A stretch of DNA of 36,754 nucleotides from DAITBA01 sp036824005 (GTDB lineage Bacteria; Pseudomonadota; Gammaproteobacteria; Burkholderiales; Rhodocyclaceae), in the NCBI GenBank assembly GCA_036824005.1, contig DAITBA010000028.1:1-36754 (forward strand), given 5' to 3'. Both the position numbers and the translations under genes were made by a program. Below, piece by piece: positions 1 through 8,225 of the stretch; within the stretch, counting starts at the first letter, position 1; every line of letters begins with the position of its first letter. The notes below the pieces were generated by a model. The model was not told the DNA's origin and did no database searches. It saw only the letters and a list, made by a program, of their open reading frames with translations.

Positions 1-489
1 CGCGGCCGCGGCAGTGGGGTGCTTCACCACCGCGTCAGCGGTTTAGTTCAACGTGTTGTAGCGCGCGCAAGCGCGGCGTTTCCTACCAGCGTGCGCCATA
101 TCCTGGAAAGGGCGCGCGCCGGAACCCTTGCATTGACGCGGTAAGAACGCATGGACTGTTGTTATGTACAGTACTAACCAAACCGACAAACGCCGCAGGC
201 CGGTGTTCCCGGGTCCATCCCCGGTCGCGCCGCCGCCGAAGTCAGTCCGCCTGCCCGACCAGGTGCGCCAACGCATCCATTGCAAGTGCTGCAGCATACG
301 CACAGAGAAACGATATGTCCATTGGGTGAGATAGTTCAGTCCCGTCAATGGCTTGTGTCCGAGGAGGGAAATCTCCTGCGCCGAGCCGGATCGGCCGGTC
401 ACCCTCGGGCCGCGCCACCCGATGCGCGCCGCCTCGTGCATCCACGACCCCAGGAGGTGCGTATCAGCGGTAGGGAGGACGCCGATTCC
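1..489. other. Gene-free left edge
   Basis: No convincing gene is visible here. Stops occur in the forward frames, and the open minus-strand frames match no family I know. The perfect palindrome GTACaGTAC lies in the relatively AT-rich stretch around 160-185, ahead of the desaturase-like gene, and could be an operator or promoter element. I cannot identify -35/-10 boxes with confidence. Confidence 0.4.
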
Positions 490-1890
490 ATGAACGCTAC
501 CATTGCCCCCGCCGCGCGCTTCACCGCCCTGTTCGCCACGGACGACGACGCACGGCGGTTCACGCGAGCCGGCCTGCTGTGTAACGCCACTGCGTACGCG
601 CACCTCTTCGCAGCCGCTGCGGGTTGGCTGCCGGCCTGGAGCCTGCTGCTGACGATGCCGGTCCTGGTGCCGCGCTGGATGATCGCCGTGCACGAGCTGT
701 TCCATCTGCGCAGCCAGCGCGAGGTGGATGCCGTGACGCGGCTGCTGCCGTTCCTGTTCACCTTTCTCGGCGTCGGTTATCGCGAGCTGCTGGTCAATCA
801 TCGCAGCCACCACCGGCACATGGCCACGCCGCGGGATGCCGAGTATTTCCAACTGCGCGGCTCGCCGCTCGCCGGCCTGCTCAATGCGTTCACCGCGCCC
901 GAGCAGATCTGGTTCCGCTGGGTGGCCGAGCACGGCATCGACGGCGAACTGGCGCGCGCGACGCTGTTGCGCCTGGCATTGTTCCTGGCCCTGATCGGCT
1001 CGACCGGAGCGGCCTTTCTCTGGTACTGGGTGCCGGCACGCGTCGCCTTCGGGCTGGGCTACTTCGTCTTCTTCTACTGCCTGCACCGCCGGGGCGAAGA
1101 CTACGGCGTCTATCCGCTTGTCCTGCCGCGCGCGCTCCAGCGCGCCGCAACGCTGGCGTGGGGCCGCGATGTCGTCGAGGCGACGCTGCACCACGACGTT
1201 CATCACGCGCAGCCGCGCATCGCCGCCGCGTGCCTGGCCGGGGCGCGGGCAGCGGTGTTGGCGAAGGAGGCGCCGGGTAACAGCGGGCGCACCGGAAGCT
1301 GGCAAGCGGGCGAAGTGCGGGGAGGCGAAATGGCGAAGACGGGACGCGCACGCAGATGGGCGGCGCTTTGGTGGGTCATCGGAGTATTGGGGGCGATCGT
1401 GCTGGCGGTCGGCGGGGCGGCGGTGCTGCCCGCGCCGGCAGAGCCTGTGCATCTCCACAACGAAGTCGTCATTGCGCGCGCGCCGCAGGAGGTGTTTGAT
1501 TTCGTCACCACGCCGGGCAACTGGCCGAAGTGGCATCCGTCGTCCCTCGGCGTCTCGGGGGCGACGGATCATCCGCTGCTCGTCGGGGAACAGGCGACCG
1601 AGGACTTCCTGGTGGCGGGCCGGCGCGGGCGCGCGCTGTGGACCGTGACGCAACGCGAGGCGCCGCGGCGCTGGCAGATCGAGGGCGGCGGCGAGGAGGG
1701 CGGCAAGGCGTGGATCACCTACACGCTCACCGAGCAGGCCGGCGCGACGCGCTTCGAGCGCGACATGCGCTACCGCATGCCCAACCTGCTCGCCGCCCTG
1801 CTCGACCCGCTGCTCACGCGCAGCAAGATCGCCGCGGAATCGGCGCAGGCGGTGCAGCAGCTCAAGCAGGTGCTGGAGCGTGGGAAGTGA
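490..1890 (+). CDS. Desaturase-like / SRPBCC fusion protein
   Basis: This 466-residue frame joins two unrelated parts. Residues about 1-245 carry three histidine boxes of membrane fatty-acid-desaturase/hydroxylase-type di-iron enzymes: HELFH (68-72), HRSHH (104-108) and HHDVHH (234-239), with hydrophobic segments near 48-65, 85-100 and 160-200. From Met281 follow a single transmembrane segment (about 289-312) and an SRPBCC (START-like) ligand-binding domain, starting around HNEVVIARAPQEVFDFV. The start at 490 is chosen because GGGAGG lies about 10 bases upstream; an upstream in-frame ATG at 280 has no family-like sequence after it. The linker (about 245-280) looks unconserved, and a strong ribosome binding site sits just before Met281, so this may be two genes that lost a stop between them. 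Enzyme substrate unknown. Confidence 0.7.
   Translation: MNATIAPAARFTALFATDDDARRFTRAGLLCNATAYAHLFAAAAGWLPAWSLLLTMPVLVPRWMIAVHELFHLRSQREVDAVTRLLPFLFTFLGVGYRELLVNHRSHHRHMATPRDAEYFQLRGSPLAGLLNAFTAPEQIWFRWVAEHGIDGELARATLLRLALFLALIGSTGAAFLWYWVPARVAFGLGYFVFFYCLHRRGEDYGVYPLVLPRALQRAATLAWGRDVVEATLHHDVHHAQPRIAAACLAGARAAVLAKEAPGNSGRTGSWQAGEVRGGEMAKTGRARRWAALWWVIGVLGAIVLAVGGAAVLPAPAEPVHLHNEVVIARAPQEVFDFVTTPGNWPKWHPSSLGVSGATDHPLLVGEQATEDFLVAGRRGRALWTVTQREAPRRWQIEGGGEEGGKAWITYTLTEQAGATRFERDMRYRMPNLLAALLDPLLTRSKIAAESAQAVQQLKQVLERGK
1319..1332 (+). promoter_or_regulatory. Internal ribosome binding site before the SRPBCC part
   Basis: GGGGAGG at 1319-1325 lies four bases before an in-frame ATG at 1330. The protein from that ATG (MAKTGRARR, then a membrane anchor, then SRPBCC) would be a complete 186-residue membrane-anchored protein. 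This suggests internal initiation, or a formerly separate gene. Confidence 0.5.
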
Positions 1891-1940
1891 CCGGGCAGTC
1901 ACGACCCGCTCCGACCGCCGAGTTCCTCGGCCGTGGTCGC

Positions 1941-2114
1941 CTACTTAGCGTCGGGCAGCAGAGAAAAGCAGGCGCTCGACGAACGCGGCCGGGGAGACGA
2001 TGCGCGAACCCATGCCGTTGTGTTGCTGTAATGCCTTGTCGCCGGTGATCCGGCATCGGCCGTCAGAAGCCCCGCCACCAGGACATTGGTATCGACGATG
2101 ACTAGCGGTGGCAT
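1941..2114 (-). pseudogene. Internally deleted PIN-domain gene
   Basis: The start MPPLVIVDTNVLVAGLLTAD is a textbook PIN-domain N-terminus with the first catalytic Asp (VDTNVLV). After about 20 residues the reading frame loses all similarity and ends at residue 57. In a different minus-strand frame, ending at TTA 1945-1947, the DNA encodes ITGDKALQQHN and then RIVSPAAFVERL. This matches the usual PIN C-terminus (TGDk.L...g..IlsPaeFl..L). The first 20 or so and last 35 or so codons therefore survive, joined out of frame with the catalytic middle missing. PIN proteins are usually about 130-140 residues and are RNases, often VapC-type toxins. No antitoxin gene is adjacent. Almost certainly inactive. 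Confidence 0.75.
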
Positions 2115-2134
2115 GGGCGATCGGTGCGATCGGA

Positions 2135-4756
2135 TCAGCCCTTGCGGGTGGATTTCACTTCCTTGTCCGCTAGTGCCAGGGCCTGTGCTTCGCTCAGCCG
2201 ACCACGGCGACGGGCGCGCTGCACCAGCGCCGGCGCATCCTCGCTCGTCTTGAGCGGGAGCGAACGCAGCCGCTTTCCCGTTGCCGCGAACACCGCATTG
2301 GCTACTGCCGGGGCGATGGGCGGCACGCCGGGTTCGCCGACGCCGCCCGGCTTCTCGTTGCTGGGCACGATGTACACCTCGATTTTCGGTGTTTCGCGCA
2401 GGGTGAGCAGCGGGTAATCCTCGAAGTTCTTCTGCTGCACGCGCCCGTGCTCGATGGTGATCTCGCCGTACAGGGCGGCGGTCAGGCCGAAGACGATGCC
2501 GCCTTCCATCTGCGCCACCACCGAGTCCGGATGGACGACCGTGCCGCAGTCGATGGCGCACACGACGCGATGCACCCGTAGGCCGCCGTCACGGGCTACG
2601 GACACTTCCGCCACTTGCGCTACCCAGGCGCCGAAGGAACGATAAACGGCGATGCCGCGTCCGCGCCCTCTGGCGGGAGGCTGCGTCCAGCCGGATTTTT
2701 CCGCCGCCAGCTCCAGCACGCCACGGTGGCGCGGCGAGGCGGCGAGCAGGTCGAGCCGAAAGCCGAGCGGGTCGCGGCCGGCGGCGTGGGCGAGTTCGTC
2801 GATGAAGGACTCGATGACAAAGGCGTTCTGGGAGGCGCCGACCGAGCGCCACGGCCCGGTCGGGATGCCCGGGTCGCATTGCACGCGCTCGTCGTGGAAG
2901 TTGGCAATGGCATAGGGCATGTCGATGCCGTCCAGCGCCAGCTCGGGACCGACGATGCGCTGCCACCAGGCGAGCGGCTTGCCCCGGCGCAGCGCCGCCC
3001 GCAATACGGCGCGATGGGCGGGCCGGTAGAAGTCGTGCCGCAGATCGTCGTCGCGGCTCCACAGCACCTGCACCGGCGCCTGCACCGCCTTGGAGATCTG
3101 CACCGCCTCGATGACGAAGTCCTGCAGGCCGCGACGCCCGAAGCCGCCGCCCAGGTAGGTGGTGTGGATGCGCACGGCATCCCTGCGCAGGCCGGACTCC
3201 CGTGCGGCAGTCTCCCAGGCGCCCTGCTGGGCCTGGGTCGGCACCCAGACGTCGCAGCCGTCGCTGCGCACATGCGCCGTGCAGTTCATCGGCTCCAGCG
3301 TGGCGTGGGCCAGGTAGGGCGTGTCGTAGGTGGCCTCGATCAGCTCCGCGGCTTCCGCCAGCGCATGCTCCGTGTCGCCGCGGGCGGCGGTGACCGTGCC
3401 GTGCCGCCTCGCCGCCCGCGCGAGCTGCTGCCGGATGCTCTCCGTCGTCAAACGCGCGTTGGCGCCCTCGTCCCACTCCACCTGCAGCGCCTCGCGCCCC
3501 TGGCACGCCGACCAGAAACTGTCGGCGACGACGGCGATGCCGGCGTCGATCTCAACCACGTGGCGCACCCCGGCGACCGCCCCTGCGCCACCGGCATCGA
3601 ATCGCCGCGTGCGGCCGCCGGCAACCGGACAGCGGGCGACGACGGCGTACAGCAGGCCCGGCAGCGCCACGTCGATGCCGTAGACGGCGCGACCGGCGAC
3701 CATGTCGGGCACCTCGATGCGCGGCACCGACCGACCCAACAGGCGGAATGCCGTCGCCGACTTGAGCGCGACCTCGGCGGGCACCGGGAGCGTGGCCGCG
3801 ATGTCCGCCAGCGCGCCAAAGCCCAGGCGCCGACGGCTCGGTCCGTGTATGACGAAACCATTATCGGCGCGGCATTCCTCCCGCGGCACGTCCCAGCACC
3901 GGGCCGCGGCGCTGATCAGCATCTCGCGCGCCGCGGCGCCCGCCTGGCGCAGCGGCTGCCAGGCGGCACGGATGCTGGTGCTGCCGCCGGTGAGCTGTTC
4001 GCCGAGCTTCGGGTTCGCGTAGGCCGGCGCGGCGGGCGCGAACTCGATGCGCAGGGACGCGGGATCCGCCTCCAGCTCCTCGGCGATCAGCAGGGCGAGG
4101 CCGGTGACCACACCCTGTCCCATCTCCGAACGGTCGATGATGACCGTCACCGTGCCGTCGCGGGCGATGCGCAGCCAGGGATTCGGGGCGAAGCGCCCCG
4201 CAGCGTCGAGATGGACGGCGCGGCCCAGCGCGATTGCGAGACTCTTGTCGCTTGCGGCGGGTGGTTGGCGAGGCGCAGGCGCTGTCTGCACGGTGCCGCC
4301 ACCGGTTGCGTCGGTGCGTGCCGCACGCTCGACGGCGCGGCGAATGCGCTGATAGGTACCGCAGCGGCAGAGCACGCCGGACAGCGCATCGTCCACCTGC
4401 CCCTTCGTCGGACGCGGATGTTCGGCCAGCAACGCCGCCGCGGTGACGATGTGCCCGGGCTGGCAGTAGCCGCACTGGGGCACCTGCTCGGCGATCCAGG
4501 CGGCGAGCACAGGATGGTTGTCCTGGGCCAGCCCTTCGATGGTGGTGATGGCGCGTCCCGCCGCCTGGGACACCGGTACGACGCAGGAGCGCGCCGGTCT
4601 TCCGTCCAGCAGCACCGTGCAGATGCCGCAGATGCCTACGCCGCAGCCGTACTTGGTGCCCTTCAGTCCGAGCGTATCGCGCAGCAGCCACAGCAGCGGC
4701 AGGTCGGGCGGCGCGTCCACCTCGTGGACGGTGCCGTTGATCTTCAGGGCGATCAT
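2135..4756 (-). CDS. Fused [2Fe-2S]/molybdopterin oxidoreductase, IorAB-like
   Basis: This 873-residue protein unites what are normally two subunits of xanthine-oxidase-family hydroxylases of the isoquinoline 1-oxidoreductase (IorA/IorB) or nicotinate/aldehyde dehydrogenase type. Residues 1-150 form the iron-sulfur subunit. Cys38/43/46/58 (CGVGICGIC) bind the plant-type cluster, and Cys95/98/130/132 (CGYC, CRC) bind the second cluster. From about 170 the molybdopterin subunit follows, with EMGQGV (211-216) and GVGEPG near the C-terminus, whose Glu808 is the expected catalytic base. No FAD domain and no Tat signal are seen. Electrons would go to a cytochrome or other partner not encoded here, and no XdhC/CoxF maturation gene is nearby. 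The start ATG overlaps the stop of the upstream decarboxylase (ATGA, 4753-4756), implying co-translation. Substrate unknown; an N-heterocycle or aldehyde is plausible. Confidence 0.85.
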   Translation of the reverse strand: MIALKINGTVHEVDAPPDLPLLWLLRDTLGLKGTKYGCGVGICGICTVLLDGRPARSCVVPVSQAAGRAITTIEGLAQDNHPVLAAWIAEQVPQCGYCQPGHIVTAAALLAEHPRPTKGQVDDALSGVLCRCGTYQRIRRAVERAARTDATGGGTVQTAPAPRQPPAASDKSLAIALGRAVHLDAAGRFAPNPWLRIARDGTVTVIIDRSEMGQGVVTGLALLIAEELEADPASLRIEFAPAAPAYANPKLGEQLTGGSTSIRAAWQPLRQAGAAAREMLISAAARCWDVPREECRADNGFVIHGPSRRRLGFGALADIAATLPVPAEVALKSATAFRLLGRSVPRIEVPDMVAGRAVYGIDVALPGLLYAVVARCPVAGGRTRRFDAGGAGAVAGVRHVVEIDAGIAVVADSFWSACQGREALQVEWDEGANARLTTESIRQQLARAARRHGTVTAARGDTEHALAEAAELIEATYDTPYLAHATLEPMNCTAHVRSDGCDVWVPTQAQQGAWETAARESGLRRDAVRIHTTYLGGGFGRRGLQDFVIEAVQISKAVQAPVQVLWSRDDDLRHDFYRPAHRAVLRAALRRGKPLAWWQRIVGPELALDGIDMPYAIANFHDERVQCDPGIPTGPWRSVGASQNAFVIESFIDELAHAAGRDPLGFRLDLLAASPRHRGVLELAAEKSGWTQPPARGRGRGIAVYRSFGAWVAQVAEVSVARDGGLRVHRVVCAIDCGTVVHPDSVVAQMEGGIVFGLTAALYGEITIEHGRVQQKNFEDYPLLTLRETPKIEVYIVPSNEKPGGVGEPGVPPIAPAVANAVFAATGKRLRSLPLKTSEDAPALVQRARRRGRLSEAQALALADKEVKSTRKG

Positions 4757-6204
4757 GCGCCGGCGTCCTTTTCCAGTTCGGCGGTGGTTTCCTCGATCGC
4801 CTGCCAGGCGGCGCGCACATGGCGCAGCTCGGTGTGAGTCTGGCCGATACACAGGCGCAGCGTGTAGCGTTCGCCCAGTTTGGTGTGGGTGAGATAGAGC
4901 TTGCCGCTGCCGTTCAGGCGCGCCAGCAGGCGCTCGTTGAGGGCGTCGCCGCCGCGATGGCGGAAGCAGACCAGGTTCAGCGGTGCCGGCGCGGCCAGTT
5001 CGAAGCGCGGCGATGCCTGCACCCAGCGCACGAACGCCTGGGCCAGCTCGACATGGCGGCGGACATGGTGACGCAGGCCTTCGACGCCGTAGTGGCGGAT
5101 GACGAACCACAGTTTGAGCGCCCGGAAGCGGCGGCCGAGCGGCACCTGCCAGTCCCGGTAGTCGAACACCGCGCCCGATTCGGTGGCGGCGTTGCGCAGA
5201 TATTCCGGCAGGATGCTCAGCGCCTGGATCAGCGCCGCGCGGTCGGCGACGAAGAAGCAGTCGCAGTCGAAATTGGTGAACATCCACTTGTGCGGGTTGA
5301 AGCAATAGCTGTCGGCGTGCTCGACGCCCTCCTGGATGTGGCGAAACTCCGGGCACAGTGCCGCCGTGCCGGACATGGCCGCGTCGACATGGAACCACGC
5401 GCCTGCTTCGCGGCAGATGCGGCCGATCTCCGGCAGCGGGTCGAGCGCATTGGAGGAGGTCGTCCCCACCGTGGCGGCGACGAAGCAGGGCACGAGGCCC
5501 GCGGCGCGGTCGCGTTCGATGGCGGCCCGCAGCGCGTCGGGACGCATGGCGAAGCGTTCGTCCGTTTCGATCAACCGCAGCCGCCCGCGTCCCAGCCCGG
5601 CGATCTTCACCGCCTTCTCGATGGAGGAGTGGGCCTGGTTCGAGGCGTAGGCGGTGAGCCGCGGATCGCAGCCGCGCTCGTTGCTGGCGTAGCCGGTGGC
5701 GCGTTCGCGCGCGGCGAGCAAGGCGCACAGCGCGGCGCTGGAGGCGGTGTCCTGGATGACGCCGCCGCCGGAGCCGCTCGACTTGAATTTGTCCGGCAGG
5801 CCGAGCATGTCGACCAGCCAGTCCAGCACGTGGGTCTCCAGCTCGGTGCAGGCGGGACTGGTCGCCCACAGCATGCCCTGCACCCCGAGGCCGGCGGAGA
5901 GCAGCTCGCCGAGGATCGAGGGGAACGAAGTGTTGGCGGGGAAGAAGGCGAAGAAGTTCGGCGACTGCCAGTGCGTGATGCCCGGCAAGACCATGCGCTC
6001 CATGTCCGCCAGCATCGCCTCGAACGGCTCACCCTGCTCGGGCGGCGCGGGCGGCAGCAGGGCGCGCAGCTCGCCGGGCGCAACCCGAGACAGGACCGGC
6101 AGCGATTCAATGCGATCGTAATAATCGGCAATCCAGTCCACCACGGCGCGGCCGTGGCGGCGGAACTCCTCGGTGCTCATGTGGAAGTTCGCTGTATCGC
6201 TCAT
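4753..6204 (-). CDS. PLP-dependent aromatic-L-amino-acid decarboxylase
   Basis: The 483-residue protein belongs to the group II PLP decarboxylases (DOPA/tyrosine/tryptophan decarboxylase type), with the usual length. Visible signatures are FRRHGRAVVDWIADYY near the N-terminus, His192 (QAHSSIEKA), which stacks on the cofactor, Asp274 in HVDAAMSG, and the Schiff-base Lys306 in FNPHKW. GRRFRALKLWFVIRHYG also matches the animal enzymes closely. The DYRDWQVPLG loop region is intact. The start at 6204 is preferred because GAGG sits 6 bases upstream and residues further upstream are not family-like. It is the first gene of a two-gene unit with the molybdopterin hydroxylase. The likely reaction is decarboxylation of an aromatic amino acid to an aryl-ethylamine. 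An aldehyde-forming variant cannot be excluded, because the substrate-specificity loop cannot be judged by eye. Confidence 0.88.
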   Translation of the reverse strand: MSDTANFHMSTEEFRRHGRAVVDWIADYYDRIESLPVLSRVAPGELRALLPPAPPEQGEPFEAMLADMERMVLPGITHWQSPNFFAFFPANTSFPSILGELLSAGLGVQGMLWATSPACTELETHVLDWLVDMLGLPDKFKSSGSGGGVIQDTASSAALCALLAARERATGYASNERGCDPRLTAYASNQAHSSIEKAVKIAGLGRGRLRLIETDERFAMRPDALRAAIERDRAAGLVPCFVAATVGTTSSNALDPLPEIGRICREAGAWFHVDAAMSGTAALCPEFRHIQEGVEHADSYCFNPHKWMFTNFDCDCFFVADRAALIQALSILPEYLRNAATESGAVFDYRDWQVPLGRRFRALKLWFVIRHYGVEGLRHHVRRHVELAQAFVRWVQASPRFELAAPAPLNLVCFRHRGGDALNERLLARLNGSGKLYLTHTKLGERYTLRLCIGQTHTELRHVRAAWQAIEETTAELEKDAGA

Positions 6205-6668
6205 GGATGTCCTCGGACGTAGCGGCTCCAGCATGGAGTATAAAGAACGCATTGCGCTTTTGTCCGAACGCGTTGCCACGTCGCAACACCTTGCCGACAC
6301 CCCGGCCGGCGGCGCGGCTGGCTATCCAATCTGCATCGCCGTGCGCGCGATCCGGCGAACGCCGGTTTTGCCATGCCTGGCGAGACATTCAGGGGGCTTG
6401 CCGATGAGTTGCTCGCCTGGCGGGCGCGGGAGCCGCTGGCGCGCGAGCCGATGCGCGCGGCAGGCACCGCGCGTGTCAGGCCGGGGCCGACGGTGGCGAG
6501 TGCCTGCAACACAATCCAGGCCAGTGCGCGCTGCCGGGCGGGATGGCGCTGCGCTTCGCGCGGGTAAGGCGCTTCCGCCCCGACAAGCGGCTCGACGATG
6601 CCGAAAGCATCGAGGCGGTGTCCGCGTCGTACGCGCGGCTGGGAGGACCGTAGGGCGGCGCAGCCAAG
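6205..6668. other. 464-bp spacer with a possible coding remnant
   Basis: No complete gene was found. On the plus strand a frame open from about 6440 to the TAG at 6651-6653 encodes a tail including ALRFARVRRFRPDKRLDD. It looks protein-like but matches nothing I recognise and has no clear start or ribosome binding site. It may be the 3' remnant of a lost gene. The promoter of the decarboxylase operon should lie close to 6205-6300, where the sequence is slightly more AT-rich. Confidence 0.3.
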
Positions 6669-7979
6669 TCAGGCGTAGCCCTGGCTCTTCAGCGCCTCGG
6701 CAAGCAGGGGGTCGGAGTGCCGGATATGGACCAGCAGCCAGTCGCGCACCCACTGGGTGGTCTGGGACAGGCCCTGGGTCTCGAAGGTTGCGCGGATGCG
6801 CATCAACTCGTCGAGCAGGCGAACGTGCTGCTGGCGGTGACGGGCAGCGTCTTCGCCGTTGAGCGCATCCATATGGGATTCTTCGGTGGCGAAATGCACC
6901 TTGGTGGCGCGAATCAGCTCGTCCAATTGCCGGGCGACCGCGGGGCTGTCCTCGGCCGCCGCGAGCGCGTTGATGATGCGGTTGACGAGGTCCACGAGCC
7001 CGCGGTGCTGCTCGTCCATGAACGGCACGCCGTATTCCATTTCTTCCGACCACTCTACGAACAGGGACGGCCGGCGCAGCGATTTCTCCAGTGCCGGCGA
7101 GAAGAACGAGGACAAGCCCTTGCCATTCTTCTTGCTGGCGTACATGGCCGAATCGGCAGCGAGGATGAGCGCGTGCGTGTCCCGGCCATGATCGGGGTAG
7201 ATGGCGATGCCGATGCTCGCGCCGAGGGTGATCTGGGCGATGCCGATGGACAATGGCTGCTGCAGGGCGAAGTGCACCTTGTGCGCCACGCCCACGACAC
7301 CTGTGTCATGGTGCACGTCGTGCACGATGATCGTGAACTCGTCGCCGCCGAGCCGCGCCACGGTGTCCGCCTCGCGCACGACATGCTGCAGCCGCTGTGC
7401 GACCGCCTTCAAGGCGGCGTCGCCGTACTGGTGGCCGTAGGTGTCGTTCACGTCCTTGAAGCCGTCCAGGTCGAGGAACATCAGGGCGAAGCGCCCGTTG
7501 CTGCGCTTGCAGCGGTGCAGCGCCTGGCTCATGCGATCGAGAAACAGCGCGCGGTTGGGCAGTCCCGTGAGAAGGTCGCGAAATGCGAGTTGCTTCAGGG
7601 CACGGGTCGAGCGGCGGCGATCGGTAATGTCGGACATGGCCGCGACGATGATTCGCGTGCCGAGGTAATCGACGCCGCTGAAATGGACGTCGATCTCGAT
7701 CGTCGTGCCATTGGCGCAGATGCCGAGTAGTTCGATCGTCTCGCCATCGCCATCCAGGGCGGCGCCGACGGCGCGCTGAAGCCTGTCGTGGTCTTCGATG
7801 GAAAACAGCGCCGAAAGCGAGCTGGACAGAATCGCCTCGGGCGGATCGAAGGCGAACAGCCGGCTGGCGGTGGGGTTGGCGTACAGGATGCGTTCCCGGT
7901 CCGCCGCTACCACCCCGATCGGCATGCCCTGCACAAGGGCGTGCGGCAGCGCCAGGTCAAGCCTGTTGTGTATATCCAT
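6669..7979 (-). CDS. PAS-GGDEF-hemerythrin diguanylate cyclase
   Basis: A 436-residue signalling protein. Residues about 10-120 form a PAS domain (IGVVAADRERILYANP to SDITDRR), and about 128-290 a GGDEF domain with intact GGDEF (211-215). The inhibitory I-site RxxD (READ, 202-205) lies exactly five residues before it, so c-di-GMP synthesis with product inhibition is expected. Residues about 306-430 form a bacteriohemerythrin domain with the di-iron ligand set: His325 (DEQH), His362 and Glu366 (HFATEE), His381/His385 (HRQQH), His418 and Asp423 (HIRHSD). The protein is likely cytoplasmic, with no signal or membrane segment, and probably couples oxygen or redox state to c-di-GMP. The start at 7979 begins family-like sequence; a longer frame to 8171 gives a non-conserved extension. 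It appears monocistronic. Confidence 0.9.
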   Translation of the reverse strand: MDIHNRLDLALPHALVQGMPIGVVAADRERILYANPTASRLFAFDPPEAILSSSLSALFSIEDHDRLQRAVGAALDGDGETIELLGICANGTTIEIDVHFSGVDYLGTRIIVAAMSDITDRRRSTRALKQLAFRDLLTGLPNRALFLDRMSQALHRCKRSNGRFALMFLDLDGFKDVNDTYGHQYGDAALKAVAQRLQHVVREADTVARLGGDEFTIIVHDVHHDTGVVGVAHKVHFALQQPLSIGIAQITLGASIGIAIYPDHGRDTHALILAADSAMYASKKNGKGLSSFFSPALEKSLRRPSLFVEWSEEMEYGVPFMDEQHRGLVDLVNRIINALAAAEDSPAVARQLDELIRATKVHFATEESHMDALNGEDAARHRQQHVRLLDELMRIRATFETQGLSQTTQWVRDWLLVHIRHSDPLLAEALKSQGYA

Positions 7980-8225
7980 ACGATACGGCACCTGTGGCCC
8001 AGGGATTCGCCGTGGGCACCATGATTCTTCTTTAGTTCGTTCTTGAAGGCCGGGCAGCCAAGCGTCGCGCAGGACGTCGCCGCCAACACGCATCGGCGGG
8101 GCGAATTCGTGGGCCCGCCGGTCAGGACAACGTGCAATGATTTCATCCGGCGCCTGTGTCGGCATTGACAATCGTCAAACCGGAGCGTTTGCGGGCAGTG
8201 TACGGAGCCGCCTGCCCGCAGGGGA

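Noticed and set aside
242..445. 67-codon minus-strand frame near the left edge
   Set aside because: There is no ribosome binding site, no recognisable domain, and it lies partly in a shadow frame.
43..1902. A 619-codon open frame on the minus strand opposite the desaturase-SRPBCC gene
   Set aside because: It is rich in Arg, Ala, Gly and Gln with no domain, and is antisense to a gene with clear motifs. This is the usual shadow in GC-rich DNA.
4757..5869. N-terminal extension of the molybdopterin enzyme frame into the decarboxylase gene
   Set aside because: The extension is an alternate-frame reading of the decarboxylase. The true start is the ATG at 4756, which gives the canonical [2Fe-2S] N-terminus.
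2615..6222. Long plus-strand open frames opposite the oxidoreductase and decarboxylase (740 and 467 codons)
   Set aside because: They are antisense to genes with full catalytic motifs, and their composition shows no structured protein.
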